Shown here: positions 18,601 to 20,291 of the stretch, one piece after another
Position numbering within the stretch: position 1 is the first letter of the stretch
Layout of the letters: each line of letters starts with the position of its first letter
DNA from: an uncultured Erythrobacteraceae bacterium
GTDB taxonomy: Bacteria; Pseudomonadota; Alphaproteobacteria; Sphingomonadales; Sphingomonadaceae
Assembly (NCBI GenBank): GCA_946482075.1
Contig: CAMLQG010000064.1
Span: 1-20,291 of the forward strand
Reading direction: 5' to 3'
Length of the DNA: 20,291 nt
The notes under the pieces: model-generated
Told to the model about the DNA's origin: nothing
The model's database searches: none
Seen by the model: the letters and a program-made list of their open reading frames with translations, nothing else
Translations under genes and position numbers: made by a program

Positions 18601-20291
18601 GCGGGCCAAAGCGCGCTTCCTGGCCGACATGATCAATTCCGCGCCGGGCGGCGTTCGTGACGCCCATATGCGCAAGCTCACCGCCCTGATCCCTGAGGCC
18701 ACCATTCAGCCGGAGCCAGCCCACAAGATCCGTCGGACCAACCTTGGGAACATCACCATTCAGACCCCGCAGCGTCGTCCGGTCCAGTTGATCACGTTCG
18801 TTCACGGGGCGGGCAGGACCAAACCGGCCGGCATCGATCGCTGCAGCTTCCTCCACACCATCCACCCAGTTCGAGGGAATGGGCAGTACATCGTCCGGAC
18901 GAACACCCTGCGCGATCGCCTCACGCTGCGCATCGCTGATCGGATCCGTGAGCCGTTGGGCACGCGGGGCGTCCATGTCGAGATAGTCTGGCTGACGCAG
19001 TTCCGCCGATACGGACGGCATGGGCTCATCGTCCATCGCCATCGCGCGGGGGCGATCGAGGTTATAACCGGAAGGAGGAGGTGGGATCTCATCGGCAGCG
19101 CTTGCCGGCTGGACGCCCGCAGGGGCGTCGTCAGGCGTGAAACCGGGCGGCGGTGGAGCAATGTCACCCAGATCGCCCAGGGGAGTCTCAGGAGCCTCTA
19201 CGCGGCCCTTGCCTCTGATGCGGTTCATCAGGCGGCCGACATAGGGCGCAACGAGCTCCAGTGCCTTCCCACCGGCAGCGTTTATGGCAGCGCCAACCGG
19301 CACGCCTTTGACCGCCCCGATCGAGCGTTCGCCGAAGTCTCCGTCCGTTCCAAGGAAGCCTTCCAGACCACCATAGACACCGCCGACAGTCGCTAGCTGT
19401 GGAATGGTCCGCGCGCCCGAGCCGTATGGAATGATAAATGAGCTTGCCGCAGCGCCGCCCAACTCACCCAGCGTCGTGGCAGTCGGATGCGCGTATTCGT
19501 CATATCCGAGGATGGACGAGTTTTGCCCCTGATTGTTCTCCCAGATATCCGCCAGGCGGCGATCACTGTTCCAGACATTCTCGCGCCCGTCTGTCGCGCC
19601 CAACGTATCGACGATGGCACCAAGCTCATCGAGCCCGCTGGCAGTGAAGCCCGTTCCCGCAGCACGGATGCTGGCCCCCGTCACGCCATCGCCGAGATCG
19701 GTTAGCGGCTTGATGCGCGGCGTGTAGTGCATGCCGATGGACTGGCCGCTCTTCCGTGCCGCTTCCCGACCTTTCGCAATCTCCTTGGGGTCGACGACGA
19801 AGCCGCCATTTGATCGGGCATATTCCGCGATCTCTTCCGGGCTCACCTTCGGATCGTTCAGCATCGCGAAGAAGCGTTGTTCGACTTCAGGGCGCATGCC
19901 GGCGTTGGGCGTGGGCACATCCCAGAACCGCGCCACTTCCTCGCGCGGGATCACGTAGCCGGGATTGTCCCGATAATCCCCGGGCATCTGTTGAACGGTA
20001 TCGTGGAGGCCAAGGCTGTTCTGCCGTGCGAGGCGTTCGGCCTGGAGGTAGCGGAAGCGGCGGTCAGGATCGGAATCGAGAAAGTCCGGAGCGGCATAAG
20101 CATTGCCGTCGCGGATGAAGTCTTCGCCCAGATCGATACCGTCGATGGTGACAGGTACGACGAGGCGGCCGTAGCTCTCGCCCACGCGGGGGCCAGCCTC
20201 GATCAGTCCATCCGCGATCTCTGCAGCCATCGCATCGCGTGTGAATCGGCCTGCAATATTGACCCCGGTTCTGGGGTAATCGGCGTCCAAA
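15626..20291 (-). CDS. Phage polyvalent virion/ejection-like protein, N-terminus beyond window edge
   Basis: At least 1554 residues (numbered from the window edge at 20290). The TTG at 20290 is internal; the frame is open to the right. Residues about 1-100 resemble the C-terminal half of a staphylococcal nuclease-like domain (LDADYPRTG..., VTIDGIDLGEDFIRDGNAY, ERLARQNSLGLHD). A Gly-rich segment (about 225-310) and a long charged linker follow, then a helical phage-type region (about 660-1400). This includes ERLASELGMTADDLLSRRRG, LLSGPQTHVVNAIGN (near 870) and GDQWVSYSRLDPFAMQIG (near 1160), resembling large polyvalent-protein domains in podovirus-like internal virion proteins. An M15-type peptidase follows at about 1433-1522 (SGYRSPEYN, SSHLNGGGLD, GHLHATF). 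A PPPPGF-type motif occurs four times. Peptidoglycan cutting during DNA ejection is inferred. Confidence 0.75.
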   Translation of the reverse strand, partial: LDADYPRTGVNIAGRFTRDAMAAEIADGLIEAGPRVGESYGRLVVPVTIDGIDLGEDFIRDGNAYAAPDFLDSDPDRRFRYLQAERLARQNSLGLHDTVQQMPGDYRDNPGYVIPREEVARFWDVPTPNAGMRPEVEQRFFAMLNDPKVSPEEIAEYARSNGGFVVDPKEIAKGREAARKSGQSIGMHYTPRIKPLTDLGDGVTGASIRAAGTGFTASGLDELGAIVDTLGATDGRENVWNSDRRLADIWENNQGQNSSILGYDEYAHPTATTLGELGGAAASSFIIPYGSGARTIPQLATVGGVYGGLEGFLGTDGDFGERSIGAVKGVPVGAAINAAGGKALELVAPYVGRLMNRIRGKGRVEAPETPLGDLGDIAPPPPGFTPDDAPAGVQPASAADEIPPPPSGYNLDRPRAMAMDDEPMPSVSAELRQPDYLDMDAPRAQRLTDPISDAQREAIAQGVRPDDVLPIPSNWVDGVEEAAAIDAGRFGPARPVNERDQLDRTTLRGLNGDVPKVGPTDLVGWLRLNGGLRDQGGELAHMGVTNAARRGIDHVGQEARFGPLVSDQGMTLDDAALRAWEDGYFPDHTERPSINEFLDTFRDTYEGRNRRFLPEDLEQIDRFEGARTDRLDLEQRLQDGPIYQDRSTPADEPQPLPPVQAYEEWPAGGPDFAGNINLDKLDTPQDIRRALTQFNDRIGFDAATRGRVTQGETERLASELGMTADDLLSRRRGQALNAEEALAARQILAASGNDLVNLARRIKRYEIPGDELEAAWTRAIMRHAAIQEQVSGATAEAGRALAQFKMMANSRNVSRETLASIRDIGGGTRRIHEAADMILDAVESGPGKFNTKVRKLTDPRFADKVAELYINFLLSGPQTHVVNAIGNTMTAISQMPEHALAAVVGKARQIVARQEIDRVLGGEVGARLFSLRQGATEGLQFLTRALRTGETSDAFSKIAGHDMRAIKGMKGEAIRVPGRLLNAADEFFKGVSRRAEINALAYRQARKEGLQGDALTQRVADLSANPPAEIEEKALDFARYMTFQRPLGGIGQHAQKLVRDFPLLRPVITFVRTPANLLKFSFERSPLAPFLKEWRADIKAGGARRDLAFARSTLGTGIGLLFYELALDGRITGAAPSDEAKNRFMRADGWQPYSVRIGDQWVSYSRLDPFAMQIGVAADLATRAAGMSEKQLDNYAMLMVGSIMSQLADKTWLSGVSDLTSALTDPERYGTGYLRNLGASFAIPNLAAQTARSMDPTQRERKTFTEELMARAPGLLDELLPQRDIWGRAVTRDQLGPDLLSPFRVSELEKDPVNRAMLEIGARFDFPSKQYTVSGERQDWTPEQYDRLQEMAGRSAYSGIAGLVSDPAWEAMDNAARLKASRKVFERARKDAKAIVLGLPPAPSSRSEGGKRGESTRLVPPPPPGFSIEGESGGVNIYRDLQEAIPGIRFTSGYRSPEYNESLRARGYHPATNSSHLNGGGLDMLPPPGKTIGWLREQVLKSHPNAKLLIHDGHLHATFPGYFGAPVIGGARNAGNRNPLAGMPPPPPGFTIDR
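15629..15664 (-). repeat. PPPPPGF motif, copy 4 (extreme C-terminus)
   Basis: Encodes MPPPPPGFTIDR, the last 12 residues of the large protein. Other copies: VPPPPPGFSIEG at about 16001-16036, IPPPPSGYNLDR at about 19053-19088 and APPPPGFTPDD at about 19130-19162. They mark borders between domains and linkers. Confidence 0.75.
15725..15994 (-). other. M15-type D,D-/L,D-peptidase domain within the large protein
   Basis: About 90 residues with SGYRSPEYNES, then the zinc motif SHLNGGGLD (His and Asp of HxxGxxxD) and a third His in GHLHATF. This matches zinc peptidoglycan peptidases of the M15 type used by phages. All three ligands appear intact. Confidence 0.72.

Overview
The window is GC-rich alphaproteobacterial chromosome. 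The gene set fits Sphingomonadales (Sphingomonas, Novosphingobium or Erythrobacter-like): a single-chain methylmalonyl-CoA mutase next to biotin synthase and propionyl-CoA carboxylase alpha, a divergent aroK-aroB pair beside xerD-accA, and Flp pilins. The genus assignment is inferred from protein family resemblance and gene order, not from a marker gene.

Region 1 (1-5560, + strand) is a propionyl-CoA/methylmalonyl-CoA operon. It holds the C-terminal three quarters of methylmalonyl-CoA mutase (open at the left edge), bioB overlapping it by one base, the biotin-bearing carboxylase subunit pccA, and an acyl-CoA thioesterase, closed by a perfect-stem terminator. Biotin synthase thus sits between a B12-dependent mutase and a biotin-dependent carboxylase. 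Region 2 (5560-6850) has a 346-bp gene-free stretch with short repeats, a GFA-type zinc protein (+), and a small exported glycine-zipper protein (-) that converges on it.

Region 3 (6845-12496) is divergent. aroK-aroB (shikimate pathway) runs on the - strand. On the + strand run a tiny one-helix membrane protein, a translationally coupled large exported helical protein of unknown function, the tyrosine recombinase xerD, and accA. Region 4 (12500-15240) holds an exported M48 metalloprotease with a C-terminal LysM-like domain, a strong two-way terminator, two Flp/type IVb pilin genes on the - strand, and mutT (+).

Region 5 (15283-20291) begins with tRNA-Arg(ACG), its terminator and a 220-bp gene-poor gap. 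The rest is one very large - strand reading frame (at least 1554 codons, open at the right edge) that looks like a phage polyvalent virion or ejection protein. It has an SNase-like N-terminal remnant, a long helical middle, an M15-type peptidase near the C-terminus, and four copies of a Pro4-5/Gly-Phe motif. The simplest reading is the edge of a prophage lying against tRNA-Arg. Integrase, attachment-site repeat and other phage genes are not in view. This is the accessory part of the window; the rest is mainly core metabolism with a few undescribed conserved-looking proteins.
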